A stretch of 64,000 bases of DNA, taken from assembly GCA_963807675.1 (NCBI GenBank), contig CAWECP010000012.1:496001-560000 (forward strand), written 5' to 3'. This stretch comes from Bog-473 sp963807675 (lineage in GTDB: Bacteria > Actinomycetota > Acidimicrobiia > Acidimicrobiales > RAAP-2). The position numbers and the translations under genes are program-made. Shown here piece after piece: positions 35,154 through 44,250 of the stretch. The first letter of the stretch is position 1; each line of letters starts with the position of its first letter. The notes beneath the pieces were generated by a model. That model was not told the origin of the DNA and made no database searches. It was given only the letters and a program-made list of their open reading frames with translations.

Positions 35154-35557
35154 GTGGATCCTCCGATCACAATGTTCTCGAGCGCGATGCGGGCCTGCTC
35201 GCTGTGAGCGGCCTCGGCCTGCAGAGTCGTGAGGAGCCGGGTCAGCCAGACGTCCATCCCCACCTGTTCGCTGCGGATGCGGATGCCGCCCGAGCTGTGG
35301 CCGATGGTACAGCGCACCGATGCCCCCTCGACGGCCGCCTCCAGCGCGTCGTCACCCAGCTCGATGCGCACCGACCTGATCTCCTCGGACTTGCGGAACC
35401 GGCCGGCGCGATCGACCGTCATGCGGTCACCCAGCACGCTGGCCAGCTGCCCGACCAGCAGTTTCAGCATGATGCGCAGGTCCGTGCTGTTCGAGGCCAG
35501 CTGGGAGACGGCCATGCTCATGTCGAAGGCGGCGTCATCGGCGGGCTCTATCGACAT
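35150..35557 (-). CDS. Uncharacterised first gene of the YbjQ operon
   Basis: This encodes 135 residues from MSIEPADD (a start 9 bp upstream, MRGMSIEP, is possible). It is predicted alpha/beta with LRIMLKLLVGQLASVLGDRM, a strand pair (SVRIELGDDALEAAVEGASV) and a C-terminal helix rich in Leu and Ala. There is no known motif. Its stop overlaps the GTG of the first double-YbjQ gene (GTGA), so it is probably a partner or regulator of those proteins. Confidence 0.65.
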   Translation of the reverse strand: MSIEPADDAAFDMSMAVSQLASNSTDLRIMLKLLVGQLASVLGDRMTVDRAGRFRKSEEIRSVRIELGDDALEAAVEGASVRCTIGHSSGGIRIRSEQVGMDVWLTRLLTTLQAEAAHSEQARIALENIVIGGST

Positions 35558-35610
35558 GCCGCGCATCGTACCGTCCGGCTCCCCTGCCGTCCTTGGCGCC
35601 GGGTGCGCGC

Positions 35611-36060
35611 TCAGGCCGGGCGAGGCTCGCAGATGACGACCGGGATGTCCCGGCTCGACCGCTCCTGGTAGCCGTCGTAGGGCTTGTAGGCGGCCACGAT
35701 CTGCGGCCACAGCGCCGCCTTCTCCTCGGGCGTGGCCGTCCGGGCCCGCATGGTGCGGGTCTCGCCGTACAGGGTCACCTCCACATCGGGGTTGGCCGTC
35801 AGGTTGAGGTACCACGACGGGTGCCCGTCGGCGCCGCCCCTCGATGCCACCAGGACGACCCGGTTCTCGTCGTGGACGGGGGACGTCAACATGGAGGAGC
35901 GGGGCAGACCGCTCTTTCGTCCGACGGTGTGCAGCTCCACCGCCGGCATGCCGCGCATGGTGGCCAGCAGGCGCCCGCCGCTCAGGCGCAGGACCGCCCT
36001 GTGCGCCGAATTCAAGACCTTGAAACCGAAATCGGCGATCGGGCGGCGTGACGTGGGCAT
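35611..36060 (-). CDS. Deazaflavin (F420)-dependent nitroreductase family protein
   Basis: The 149-residue protein starts at MPTSRRP; upstream residues are not conserved. Family hallmarks are MPAVELHTVGRKSGLPRSSM, the F420-binding GADGHPSWYLNLTANPDVEV and a C-terminal YQERSSRDIPVVICEPR. These split-barrel enzymes use reduced F420 to reduce quinones, nitro compounds or other hydrophobic substrates near the membrane. It is monocistronic and codirectional with the YbjQ operon, with a gap of about 50 bp. Confidence 0.88.
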   Translation of the reverse strand: MPTSRRPIADFGFKVLNSAHRAVLRLSGGRLLATMRGMPAVELHTVGRKSGLPRSSMLTSPVHDENRVVLVASRGGADGHPSWYLNLTANPDVEVTLYGETRTMRARTATPEEKAALWPQIVAAYKPYDGYQERSSRDIPVVICEPRPA

Positions 36061-36310
36061 GGCGCCTTTCTGTTGGTGCCGATCCACTCCGGCAGGCCTG
36101 GCAGGTTTCGGCCGAAGCATCGACAGACAGCGGTGGTCTCATCCCACCGCTTCCGGCCCGGCGGTCGCACACCGTAGTTGGAAGCGGCACCTCGTCGGCA
36201 ATCGCTCCGCGGTGAAAACGACCTGGTCCCGAATTCGTCCTCGTCCCAGGGTCCGTTATCATTCGGTCACGGACGGAGGCTGGTAACGCAGGAGCGCGAC
36301 AAGGAGGCTG

Positions 36311-38266
36311 GTGTCCCCCCCACCGTTGAGCGGCCCGAAACGTCGGATCGGTCGCACCGGCAACCTCCGTCCTGTGCCGTTTCTTCGGCGGCTGACGCTC
36401 TCGCTGTTCGCCGCCGCGCTCATCGGCACGATCGGCGCCGCCGCGGCCGGTTTCGCCGCACCCACGCCCGTCGCGGCGTCGAACTGGTCGCCCGTCCACG
36501 CAGGCGACTTCCCCGACCCTTCGGTCCTGCTCTGGGAGGGCGTGTACTACGCCTTCGCGACCCAGAGCTTCGCCCCGACGGGTAACGAGATCAACGTGCA
36601 GGTGTCGACGTCGACAAATGGCGTCAACTGGATCGCCACATCCATCGACGCGCTGCCGCACCTCGGTTCGTGGGCCGAGGAAGGAAACACCTGGGCGCCG
36701 AGCGTCGCCTACGACAGCTCGGACGACACCTTCGTCATGTACTACACGGCGACCGAGGCGTCGACGGGGGACCAGTGCATCGGCGTGGCCACCTCGCTCC
36801 TCCCGCTCGGCCCCTACTCCGACCACAACGCCGCGCCGGTCGTCTGCCAGGATGGGATCGACACCGGCACGACGGTGGACAATGGGCCGTACGGGGGCAG
36901 CATCGACCCCGACATCTTCACCGATCCGGCCACAGGCGACTCATGGCTCATCTGGAAGAACGACGGCAACCACGTCGGCACGAGCACAATGATCTGGTCC
37001 GTCGAGCTGTCTTCGGACCTCACGACGACATCGGGTTCGATCTCCGAGCTCCTGCAGGACGATCAAGCTTGGCAGAGCACCATCATCGAAGGGCCGGACA
37101 TGGTCGAGACCCAGACCCAATCCGGCAACACCACGGTCGACAACTACTACTTGTTCTACGCGGGCAGCGACGAAGGTGCGAACACCTACGCCATTGGCTG
37201 GGCCACCTGTCCCGGACCGAGCTCCACGACCCCTGGTCCGGCCTGCACGGACGCGACGACGTCGAATCCCTTGCTCACGAGCCAGCCCGGCATGTCGGGC
37301 CCCGGGGGCCCGGACGTGTACACGCTCCCCGACGGCCAGCTGGTCATGGCCCTAGCCGCCTGGCAGGGCACCACCATCGGCTACCTCGATTGTGGATTCC
37401 GGCCGATGTATCTGGCCTCCCTCACCTTCGGCTCCGACGGTACGCCGGCGCTGGGGCCCGAGCTCGCCACGGCTGCCGCGTCCAGCCCGACCTGCCCCCT
37501 CCCGCCACCGCCGCCACCGGGCTATTGGCAGGTGGGATCCGACGGTGGCGTCTTCTCGTTCGGGGGCGCACAGTTCTACGGCTCGACCGGCTCCATGAAG
37601 CTCAACCAGCCGGTCGTCGGCATGGCGGCCACGTCGGACGGCCGGGGCTACTGGTTGGTGGCCGCCGACGGCGGCGTCTTCAACTACGGCGACGCCGGCT
37701 TCTACGGGTCGACGGGCTCCATCAAGTTGAACAAGCCGATCATTGGTCTTATCCCCACGCTCGACGGACATGGCTACTGGCTCATCGCGAGCGACGGCGG
37801 CGTGTTCGCCTTCGGTGACGCGACGTTCTACGGTTCGACCGGCGGCGACGATCTCGATTCAGCGGTGACGGGCGCGGCGCCCAGCTACCTGCTGGGTGGC
37901 TACTGGCTCGTCGACGCCAACGGCCAGGTGTTCCACTTCGGCGATGCACCGTACGAGGGGCAACCGTCTTCCGCCCCGGGCGGCTATCGCATCACCGGCC
38001 TGGCGGGCACCCACAACTCGCAGGGCTACTGGCTCAGCAGTGCCAACGGCAACGTGGCTGACGAGGGCGACGCGGCACCGTACGGGTCCGAGTACGGTGC
38101 CAAGTTGAACGCACCGATCGTCGGCATTGCAGTGACGACCGACGGAGCGGGCTACTGGCTCCAGGGCGCGGACGGCGGCATCTTCACCTTCGGCGACGCC
38201 CAGTACTACGGCTCCATGGGCGGGCGGCACCTCAACGCGCCGATGGTGGGCATCGCCTCGACCTGA
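36311..38266 (+). CDS. Secreted GH43-like glycosidase fused to six 42-residue GYW repeats
   Basis: The 651-residue protein starts at a GTG with AAGGAGG upstream. A signal segment (RRLTLSLFAAALIGTIGAAA) is followed by a five-bladed propeller-like GH43 domain (about 50-395): HAGDFPDPSVLLWEGVYYAF (base Asp), SIDPDIFTDPATGDSWLIWK (pKa-modulating Asp) and IIEGPDMVETQTQ (acid Glu). After a PPPPP linker, residues 404-651 hold six repeats of about 42, each GYW..(A/S)(D/N)G..F.FGDA..YGS...L..P..G. The enzyme should cleave an arabino- or xylo-type glycan outside the cell; the repeats probably bind a surface or glycan. Confidence 0.85.
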   Translation: MSPPPLSGPKRRIGRTGNLRPVPFLRRLTLSLFAAALIGTIGAAAAGFAAPTPVAASNWSPVHAGDFPDPSVLLWEGVYYAFATQSFAPTGNEINVQVSTSTNGVNWIATSIDALPHLGSWAEEGNTWAPSVAYDSSDDTFVMYYTATEASTGDQCIGVATSLLPLGPYSDHNAAPVVCQDGIDTGTTVDNGPYGGSIDPDIFTDPATGDSWLIWKNDGNHVGTSTMIWSVELSSDLTTTSGSISELLQDDQAWQSTIIEGPDMVETQTQSGNTTVDNYYLFYAGSDEGANTYAIGWATCPGPSSTTPGPACTDATTSNPLLTSQPGMSGPGGPDVYTLPDGQLVMALAAWQGTTIGYLDCGFRPMYLASLTFGSDGTPALGPELATAAASSPTCPLPPPPPPGYWQVGSDGGVFSFGGAQFYGSTGSMKLNQPVVGMAATSDGRGYWLVAADGGVFNYGDAGFYGSTGSIKLNKPIIGLIPTLDGHGYWLIASDGGVFAFGDATFYGSTGGDDLDSAVTGAAPSYLLGGYWLVDANGQVFHFGDAPYEGQPSSAPGGYRITGLAGTHNSQGYWLSSANGNVADEGDAAPYGSEYGAKLNAPIVGIAVTTDGAGYWLQGADGGIFTFGDAQYYGSMGGRHLNAPMVGIAST

Positions 38267-38393
38267 GCGAGCGTCGCCGGCCCGCACGGCACGCTCACAC
38301 GCCGGGCCAACCCCTTTCTCGGGCGGTGGCGCCGATCACGGCCCAGGCGCGGACCGCACCGGGTGCCCCGCAGGGGGGCGAGGTGCGCGGTGA

Positions 38394-39113
38394 TCAAAAG
38401 GCAACGCCGCCCCCACCCGCCGTGGTCGGCGGCTGCGTCGTCGGGGTGGTGGTCGGTGGCGTGGTGGCCGGCGGCGTGGTGGCCGGCGGCGTGGTGGCCG
38501 GGCTGGGTATGACCGGCGTCTGTGACGGCGCGGCCGGGGCCGTCGTGGTGGTCGGTGTCGCCGGCTGCGTGGTCGGGGTGTTCGCCGCCGTGGCGGACGG
38601 CGTCGTCGGGATGCCGCTCTTCAGCACCGCGAACCACAAGCCTTCCAAACCCTGTCCCTTGGCCTGACCCTTCTTGGCGTCGCCCTCGAAACGGTACAGA
38701 GCGACATCGTGGAACGCCACCTGCCAACGCCCGTGTCCGACGTCGATGACCGACAGCCCCTTGACCCCCTTCGGTCCCGCCACGCGGTCACCCTTGGCGG
38801 CGGTCAACGGGGGCCAGATCTTGGCGCACGCGCCGGTGCAGGTCGTATGGCCCAGCGGGTCCGACGTGTAGTGGTACAGCGTGAGGCCGGACGATGTGGT
38901 GAGCACGGTGCCCACGTGAGCAATGGTGGTCGTCGACACGTGGATGGTCGTGACTTTGGCGTGAGTGTGCGAGCCGGTCGCCCCGGCGACCCCGTCCGAC
39001 GCACCGATTCCGAGAGCCAGCGCGGCCAGCGCCGCCGCCCCGGCGACCAGGGCACCCACTCCCGCCGGGCCGCTCCTGTGTGACCGTCGCGCCAACGCCG
39101 TGGTGAACTCCAT
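38394..39113 (-). CDS. Secreted repeat-of-lipoprotein (YxFWYxxD) domain protein with Thr/Pro tail
   Basis: The 239-residue protein has an N-terminal signal or anchor segment (GVGALVAGAAALAALALGIG). The mature domain has the paired motif SGLTLYHYTSDPLG and CTGACAKIWPPLTAAKGD, with YRFEGDAKKGQAKGQGLEG then LWFAV at the end, as in PF03640 proteins. The last 75 residues are TTPPATTPP-type linker. It is probably cell-wall associated. The function is unknown, although heme or electron transfer is sometimes suggested for the family. Confidence 0.82.
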   Translation of the reverse strand: MEFTTALARRSHRSGPAGVGALVAGAAALAALALGIGASDGVAGATGSHTHAKVTTIHVSTTTIAHVGTVLTTSSGLTLYHYTSDPLGHTTCTGACAKIWPPLTAAKGDRVAGPKGVKGLSVIDVGHGRWQVAFHDVALYRFEGDAKKGQAKGQGLEGLWFAVLKSGIPTTPSATAANTPTTQPATPTTTTAPAAPSQTPVIPSPATTPPATTPPATTPPTTTPTTQPPTTAGGGGVAF

Positions 39114-39250
39114 GCTCAGTCGTCCTTTCGTCCGTGACCTGCAGGAGGGTGGTACGGACCGGGGCGACGGCAGGATTGCGGCCTAAGGTGTCGGGTGGTG
39201 CGGCAGCGACACGGGGCAGGGCCGGCTGTAGCGAGGGAGGCACGACGAAC

Positions 39251-39832
39251 ATGACAGGCGAGACGGGCGGATTCGAGCTGCGGGGCATCAACCACCTGGC
39301 GCTCGTGTGCCGCGACATGGAGCGCACCGTCGACTTCTACACGAACATCCTCGGCATGCCCCTGGTCAAGACGATCGAGCTGCCGGCCGGCATGGGCCAG
39401 CACTTCTTCTTCGACTGCGGCGGCGGCGACTGCCTGGCCTTCTTCTGGTTCCCCAACGCGCCCGACGGCGTTCCCGGCATCAGCGCACCGGCGGCCCGGC
39501 CGGACCAGGGCGACCTCACGAGCGCGATCGGCTCCATGAACCACGTCGCCTTCGACGTGGCGCCCGAGAAGATCGAGGAGTACCGCGACCGCTTGCTCGC
39601 CGCAGGCATCGACTGCACCGAAATCGCCAACCACGACGATTCGGAGTGGGGTATCAGCGACGCCATGCACTCCGGTGTGTACGTTCGCAGCATCTACTTC
39701 CAGGACCCCGACGGCATCTTGCTGGAGTTCGCCTGCTGGATCCGCGAGTTCACCCTGTCCGATGTCTCGCACACGCCGGCGCGGGCCGTCGACGCCGGGG
39801 CTCCGGTCGCCAGCACGCCCACCCCCGTCTAG
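39251..39832 (+). CDS. VOC-family dioxygenase-like protein
   Basis: The 193-residue protein starts at an ATG with GAGGGAGG about 10 bp upstream. It has two VOC modules: RGINHLALVCRDMERTVDFY with first ligand His, GSMNHVAFDVAPEKIEEYRD with the second, and SIYFQDPDGILLEFACWI with the ligand Glu. All three ligands are present, so a metal-dependent dioxygenase or isomerase is likely. It is followed after 19 bp by a carboxymuconolactone-decarboxylase-like gene, which suggests a role in breakdown of an aromatic or lactone. Confidence 0.82.
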   Translation: MTGETGGFELRGINHLALVCRDMERTVDFYTNILGMPLVKTIELPAGMGQHFFFDCGGGDCLAFFWFPNAPDGVPGISAPAARPDQGDLTSAIGSMNHVAFDVAPEKIEEYRDRLLAAGIDCTEIANHDDSEWGISDAMHSGVYVRSIYFQDPDGILLEFACWIREFTLSDVSHTPARAVDAGAPVASTPTPV

Positions 39833-39851
39833 GCCCAAGCTCTCGAGCCTG

Positions 39852-40490
39852 ATGCCCCGACTCCGGCAGGTCCCCAAGAGCGAGGCCACCGCGCCCATCG
39901 TCACCACCATGTACGAGTGGCTCTTCGAGGGTCGCGACCCGGTCGCCGAGCCCGGTCGCTGGGACGGGACGACGGGCGACTGGTGGACGGTGTTCGCCAA
40001 CAGCCCCGACATCCTCGACCACTGCGTGAAGGGCTTCGGCCTCTACCAGTCCCCCGACCGCGTCCTCGATCCCAAGCTGCGCGAGCTCGGCCAAATCCGC
40101 GCCGGCTGGGCCGCCGGCAGCCAGTTCGTGTTCTCCCAGCACGCCAAGTCCATGCGCGAACTCGGCATGCCCGAGGAGCAGATCGCACACATCCCCGCCT
40201 GGCCGGTCGCCCCCGCCGGCACCTACGGCGAGGCCGAGCGCGCCGTCCTGGCCTACACCGACTGCCTCGTGTACGACCACGGCCGCGTCCCCGACGAGGT
40301 CTTCGCCGAGCTGCGGCGACACCTCGACGAGGTGGCCGTGCTCGAGCTGACCTACATCACCACCCTCTACTTCATGCACGCCGTCATGTCGAAGGCGCTG
40401 CGCACCGAGTTCGACGACCGCGACGATCCGATCGTCGAGGTCCCGGGGCCCCCGGGCGCCTCCGCCATGCACGCGGGGACGGACCGGTGA
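39852..40490 (+). CDS. Carboxymuconolactone-decarboxylase-like protein
   Basis: The 212-residue protein begins MPRLRQVPKSEATAPI. The core has LDPKLRELGQIRAGWAAGSQ and then FVFSQHAKSMRELGMPEEQI, the AhpD/CMD signature (here SQFVFSQH in place of a CxxC redox pair), and ERAVLAYTDCLVYD. Lack of the two redox cysteines points away from peroxidase activity toward the decarboxylase-like group. Its stop overlaps the next gene (GTGA). Confidence 0.78.
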   Translation: MPRLRQVPKSEATAPIVTTMYEWLFEGRDPVAEPGRWDGTTGDWWTVFANSPDILDHCVKGFGLYQSPDRVLDPKLRELGQIRAGWAAGSQFVFSQHAKSMRELGMPEEQIAHIPAWPVAPAGTYGEAERAVLAYTDCLVYDHGRVPDEVFAELRRHLDEVAVLELTYITTLYFMHAVMSKALRTEFDDRDDPIVEVPGPPGASAMHAGTDR

Positions 40491-41437
40491 GCGAGCACGC
40501 CGTCGACCCGGCCGACGAGGCGCGCCACGCGCCCGACGCCGAGGACCTGTGGAACGAGTCGTACTACTGCGACTTCGTGCAGCGCGACGGCTCCTTCGGC
40601 GGCTGGTTCCGCCTGGGCCTCTACCCCAATCTCGGGGTCGCCTGGTGGACCGGCTGGATCGTGCGCCCGGGCCAGCCCGGCCTCTGCTCGGTCGACTACC
40701 ACATGCCCGTCCCGGCCGGCGCCGGTCTCACCACCGCCTCGGGGCAGGCCGAGGTGGAGATCGACCTGCTCCGTCCGCTCGAGGAATTCCGCCTCGCCGT
40801 GCCCCGCATGGCGGCCCGCCGCTTGGCCCGGCCCGAGGACGCCTACGACGGCGGCGGCGGGGAGCCGGTCGATGCCGGTCTCGACCTCACCTGGACCACC
40901 GACGGTGTCCCCTACCACTACGACCTGACGACGCGCTACGAAATTCCCTGCCTGGTCGCCGGCACCGTCACCGTCGGTGGCGAGACCCTGACCGTCGAGG
41001 GGCACGGCCAGCGCGACCACTCCTGGGGCGTGCGCGACTGGTGGGCGTTCGGCTGGTGTTGGAACTCCATGCGCCTCGACGACGGCACGCGCGTCCACCT
41101 GGCCGACATCCGCATGCTGCCCGGCGTGCCCGTGTTCTTCGGCTACGTGCAGACCCCGCCGGCCGAGGTGCACCCGGCCACCGCGCTGACGGTCAGCGAG
41201 GAGCTGGGTGACCACGGGTTCCCGACCAGCGGGCGGATCGAGATCGCCGCCGCCCCCGCCCAGGACCTCGGGATCGACGTCACGCCCGTCGCCTTCGGAC
41301 CGGTGCTGCTGCGCAACGACGAGGACGGCCGCACCAGCCGCTTCCCTCGGGCCATGGTGCGCTGCCGGACCGACGACGGCCGCCCCGGCAGCGGCTGGAT
41401 CGAGTGGAACCAGCCCGAGCCGGCGCCGGGCGCCTGA
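40487..41437 (+). CDS. AttH/DUF7064-like carotenoid-hydratase-fold protein
   Basis: The 316-residue protein starts at a GTG overlapping the preceding stop. It contains LWNESYYCDFVQRDGSFGGW, a Trp-rich beta region and VEGHGQRDHSWGVRDWWAFG with W-C-W following, the signature of the AttH/DUF7064 group of lipocalin-like two-domain proteins. It probably acts on, or binds, a lipid-like or polyketide intermediate. The link to the two upstream genes supports a catabolic or tailoring role, which is inference. Confidence 0.65.
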   Translation: MSEHAVDPADEARHAPDAEDLWNESYYCDFVQRDGSFGGWFRLGLYPNLGVAWWTGWIVRPGQPGLCSVDYHMPVPAGAGLTTASGQAEVEIDLLRPLEEFRLAVPRMAARRLARPEDAYDGGGGEPVDAGLDLTWTTDGVPYHYDLTTRYEIPCLVAGTVTVGGETLTVEGHGQRDHSWGVRDWWAFGWCWNSMRLDDGTRVHLADIRMLPGVPVFFGYVQTPPAEVHPATALTVSEELGDHGFPTSGRIEIAAAPAQDLGIDVTPVAFGPVLLRNDEDGRTSRFPRAMVRCRTDDGRPGSGWIEWNQPEPAPGA

Positions 41438-41454
41438 CGGAGCCCTGGTCGGGC

Positions 41455-42232
41455 TTATCGCAACAGGTCGCCGATGAGCTTGGCGCCGCCGATGCCGGCG
41501 GCCGCCCCCTCGACGGCGTGGTGGTCGTGGTGGTCGCCGTCGTCTCGGGGCAGGTTCTCGTAGATCACGCCGGCCAGGATGGGGGTCGGCATCGACTGCA
41601 GCCAAATGCGGCCCGGGCCCGTGAGCACGGCGAAGTGGTGCCCGTCGTCACCCATGTAGCGGTTGACCATGCCCTGGACCTTCTGCGTCGTGAACTGCAC
41701 CGAGGCCTGGAAGAGACCGGCGTGCCCCGGGTGCACCCGCATCGACTGGCCCGGCTTGCAGGTCGTAGATGACCACCTCGCCCTGCAGGTCGATCCACAC
41801 CCGGCCCTGACCGCCGATCTTCTGGAGGACGAAGCCCTCGCCGCCGAAGATGCCGCCGCGGAACGACTGCTGGAAGCCCATGGAGATCTCGATGCCCGGC
41901 GTGGCGGCCATGAACCCGTGGCGGTGCACCATGAACTCGTTCCCCGGCGCCACGTCGATCGGCAAGATGTGCCCCGGCACCTTCGACGCGAAGGCGATGG
42001 AGCCCGGGCCGCCCTGCGCCGTGTAGGTGGTCATGAGGAACGAGGCACCCGAGACGGCTCGCTTGACCGCGCCCATGATCCCCTTGCCGGCCATGCCGCC
42101 GCCGGTGTTGGTGGCGAACTGGATCGAGTCCGACATCCAGCTGAACTCGCCGACTTCCGACACGACCGACTCCCCCGTGTCGAGCGCGAGCTCCAACACC
42201 GGCATCGTCGTCCCGTGAATGGTCTCCTGCAT
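41455..42232 (-). pseudogene. AIM24-family protein, one frameshift
   Basis: The N-terminal 170 residues have the AIM24 double beta-sandwich pattern: VLELALDTGESVVSEVGEFS, GASFLMTTYTAQGGPGSIAF, GGIFGGEGFVLQKIGGQGRV, IDLQGEVVIYDLQAG. Near 41752 one extra G (GCCGGGCCA) breaks the frame; without it the sequence continues GQSMRVHPGHAGLFQASVQF and FAVLTGPGRIWLQSMPTPIL to a stop at 41455. Function of bacterial AIM24 is unknown. The full protein is probably intact in the organism. Confidence 0.78.
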
Positions 42233-42358
42233 CGCTGCCTCCTCGAAGTGCTCCTGGTCCGCTCGGCCGACTCCTGCCCGGGAGCGTACGCCGTCACCGT
42301 GCGCCCCGTGTGCTCCCGTGACGGGCGGGGTCGCCGGCGAGGACCGGGGCCGGCGGGC

Positions 42359-43066
42359 TTAGGCCGGGAGGCAGCCGTCGCCGACGAAGTCGAAGAGCCG
42401 GCACGCGGGATCGAAGGGTCCCGCCGGCCCGTCCAGGCGGTGATGGCCGGCCGTCATGATCGTCCCCTCGGGCGCCTCGAAGGCCAGCTCGGTGAAGCCG
42501 GCGGTGGCGAAGTCGGCCCGGATGGCCGGCGTGGCGTCGGGCGGGCGCCGGTGGCGGGTCCAGACGACGTGGCCGCCCGGCGCGCAGAACCCGGTCATGG
42601 CGCGAATGGTCGCCGCAATGTCGTCGGCACTGATGTTGCCGAACACGCCGCACACCAGGACCAGGTCGGCGGGCACCATGGGCGCGTACCAGTGGGCGAG
42701 CGAGGCGTCGCCCTCCTCTATCCGCACCCGGTCGCCCACGCCGGCGGTGGCCGCCCGGTCGCGGGCGAAGGCGACCAGGGCCGGGTCCAGCTCGACCAGC
42801 AGGGCCGAGACGTCGTCCCGCCGCGGGTGCTCGGCCACCACGTCGATCACGTCGCGCCCCTGCCCGGCGCACAGGCTCACGATCCGGAGCGGCGAGCCGG
42901 CCGGCGCCTCGTCGAGCACCCGGCGCACCATGGCCTGCACCGTGCGCAGCCGCAGCGAGAGGTTCGACGCCGGGTCCTCGTAAGGGGCGTGCCAGCGCAC
43001 CCAGTGCGAGTCCTCCTGCTCGGCCACGCCCGGCGCGCCGGCCTCTCCATGGTCCCCGGTCGCCAC
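42359..43066 (-). CDS. Class I SAM-dependent methyltransferase
   Basis: The 235-residue enzyme has motif I as LRIVSLCAGQGRDVIDVVAE, motif II as SALLVELDPALVAFARDRA, an acidic DRVRIEEGDAS, and motif IV as ADLVLVCGVFGNIS. Its order and length match small-molecule methyltransferases with a Rossmann fold. The N-terminal HWVRWHAPYEDPASNLSLRL and the C-terminal FDFVGDGCLPA are shared with an uncharacterised actinobacterial group. The substrate is unknown. It is divergent from the adenine methyltransferase with 44 bp between starts. Confidence 0.82.
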   Translation of the reverse strand: MATGDHGEAGAPGVAEQEDSHWVRWHAPYEDPASNLSLRLRTVQAMVRRVLDEAPAGSPLRIVSLCAGQGRDVIDVVAEHPRRDDVSALLVELDPALVAFARDRAATAGVGDRVRIEEGDASLAHWYAPMVPADLVLVCGVFGNISADDIAATIRAMTGFCAPGGHVVWTRHRRPPDATPAIRADFATAGFTELAFEAPEGTIMTAGHHRLDGPAGPFDPACRLFDFVGDGCLPA

Positions 43067-43110
43067 GGCCGCCCATCGTAGGGTGGGCCCGGCATGGACC
43101 GGCGCCCCGC

Positions 43111-44250
43111 ATGATCAAGTACCTGGGCTCGAAGCGCCGCCTGATCCCCGTCCTCGCCCGCATCGGCGCGGCCAGCGGCGCCCGCACCGCGCTCGACCTG
43201 TTCACCGGCACCACCCGGGTGGCCCAGGCCTTCAAGGCACAGGGCGCGCTCGTCACCGCCGTCGACAGCGCCCGCTACGCCCACGCCTTCGCCCGCACCT
43301 ACGTCGAGACGGACGCCGCCGCCGTCGATGCCGGCGCGCTCGGCGAGGCCGTCACCCGCCTCAACGCGCTCCGGGGCACCGACGGCTACGTCACCGAGAT
43401 GTTCAGCCGCCAGGCCCGCTACTTCCAACCGGACAACGCCAGGCGGATCGACGCCGCCCGGGACTGCATCGAGTCGGAGTATGCGGGGTCGCCTCTGTAC
43501 CCCTTGCTGCTGACGTCGCTCATCGAGGCGGCGGACCGGGTGGACTCGACCACCGGCGTGCAGATGGCCTACGTCAAGCAGTGGTCGGCGCGGTCGTTCA
43601 ACCCGCTCGAGCTGCGGGTGCCCGAACTCCTCGACGGTCCCGGCCGGGCCGTCCACGGCGACGCCGTCACGCTGGCGACGGCCCTCGGGCACTTCGACCT
43701 GGCCTACCTCGACCCGCCCTACAACCAGCACCGCTACTTCACCAACTACCACGTGTGGGAGACGTTGGTGGCCTGGGACGCGCCGGAGGCCTACGGCGTG
43801 GCCCGCAAGCGCGTGGACGCCCGCGACCCCTCGACGCACTCGGCCTTCAACTCCAAGCGGACCATGCCGGACGCGCTGGCTTCGGTGGTGGCCGCGGTGG
43901 ACTGCGACCTGCTGGTGCTGTCCTACAACGACGAGTCGTGGCTGGCGGTGGACGAGCTCGAGGCCATGTGCGCCGGCCCCGACCGGTCCGGCCGGCGCCG
44001 GCACGTGGCCACCCTGGCCTTCGACTCGGCGCGCTACGTGGGGGCCCGGATCGGCATCTTCGACCCGTCGGGGCGCAAGGTGGGCCGGGTCGGCCACCTG
44101 TCCAACCAGGAGTTGCTGGTCATCGCCGGCGAGGAGGAGGTGGTGCGCCGGGTGGTCGGGGCGGTGGGAGCGGTCACCGGCGCCGGACCCGCCGAACCGC
44201 CCGAGGCAGTCGCCGCCGCGGCGGCGGATCGACTACAACAGGCGACGTGA
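43111..44250 (+). CDS. D12-class N6-adenine DNA methyltransferase (no restriction partner)
   Basis: The 379-residue enzyme begins MIKYLGSKRRLIPVL. Motif I is ALDLFTGTTRVAQAFKAQG (about 27-45), and catalytic motif IV is YLDPPYNQHRYFTNYH with Asp201-Pro-Pro-Tyr204. It resembles the FokI-type/D12 group that methylates adenine in an asymmetric or short site. The C-terminal 30 residues are Ala/Gly-rich. No endonuclease gene lies nearby: the next genes in the operon encode PPK2 and an LLM oxidoreductase, joined by GTGA overlaps. It may be an orphan regulatory or protective methylase. Confidence 0.85.
   Translation: MIKYLGSKRRLIPVLARIGAASGARTALDLFTGTTRVAQAFKAQGALVTAVDSARYAHAFARTYVETDAAAVDAGALGEAVTRLNALRGTDGYVTEMFSRQARYFQPDNARRIDAARDCIESEYAGSPLYPLLLTSLIEAADRVDSTTGVQMAYVKQWSARSFNPLELRVPELLDGPGRAVHGDAVTLATALGHFDLAYLDPPYNQHRYFTNYHVWETLVAWDAPEAYGVARKRVDARDPSTHSAFNSKRTMPDALASVVAAVDCDLLVLSYNDESWLAVDELEAMCAGPDRSGRRRHVATLAFDSARYVGARIGIFDPSGRKVGRVGHLSNQELLVIAGEEEVVRRVVGAVGAVTGAGPAEPPEAVAAAAADRLQQAT

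Noticed and set aside
38450..38520. Short tandem repeats (GGTGGCCGGCGGCGT units) as a possible CRISPR or minisatellite
   Set aside because: They are the coding repeats for the Thr/Pro tail of the secreted protein at 38394-39113; there are no unique spacers.
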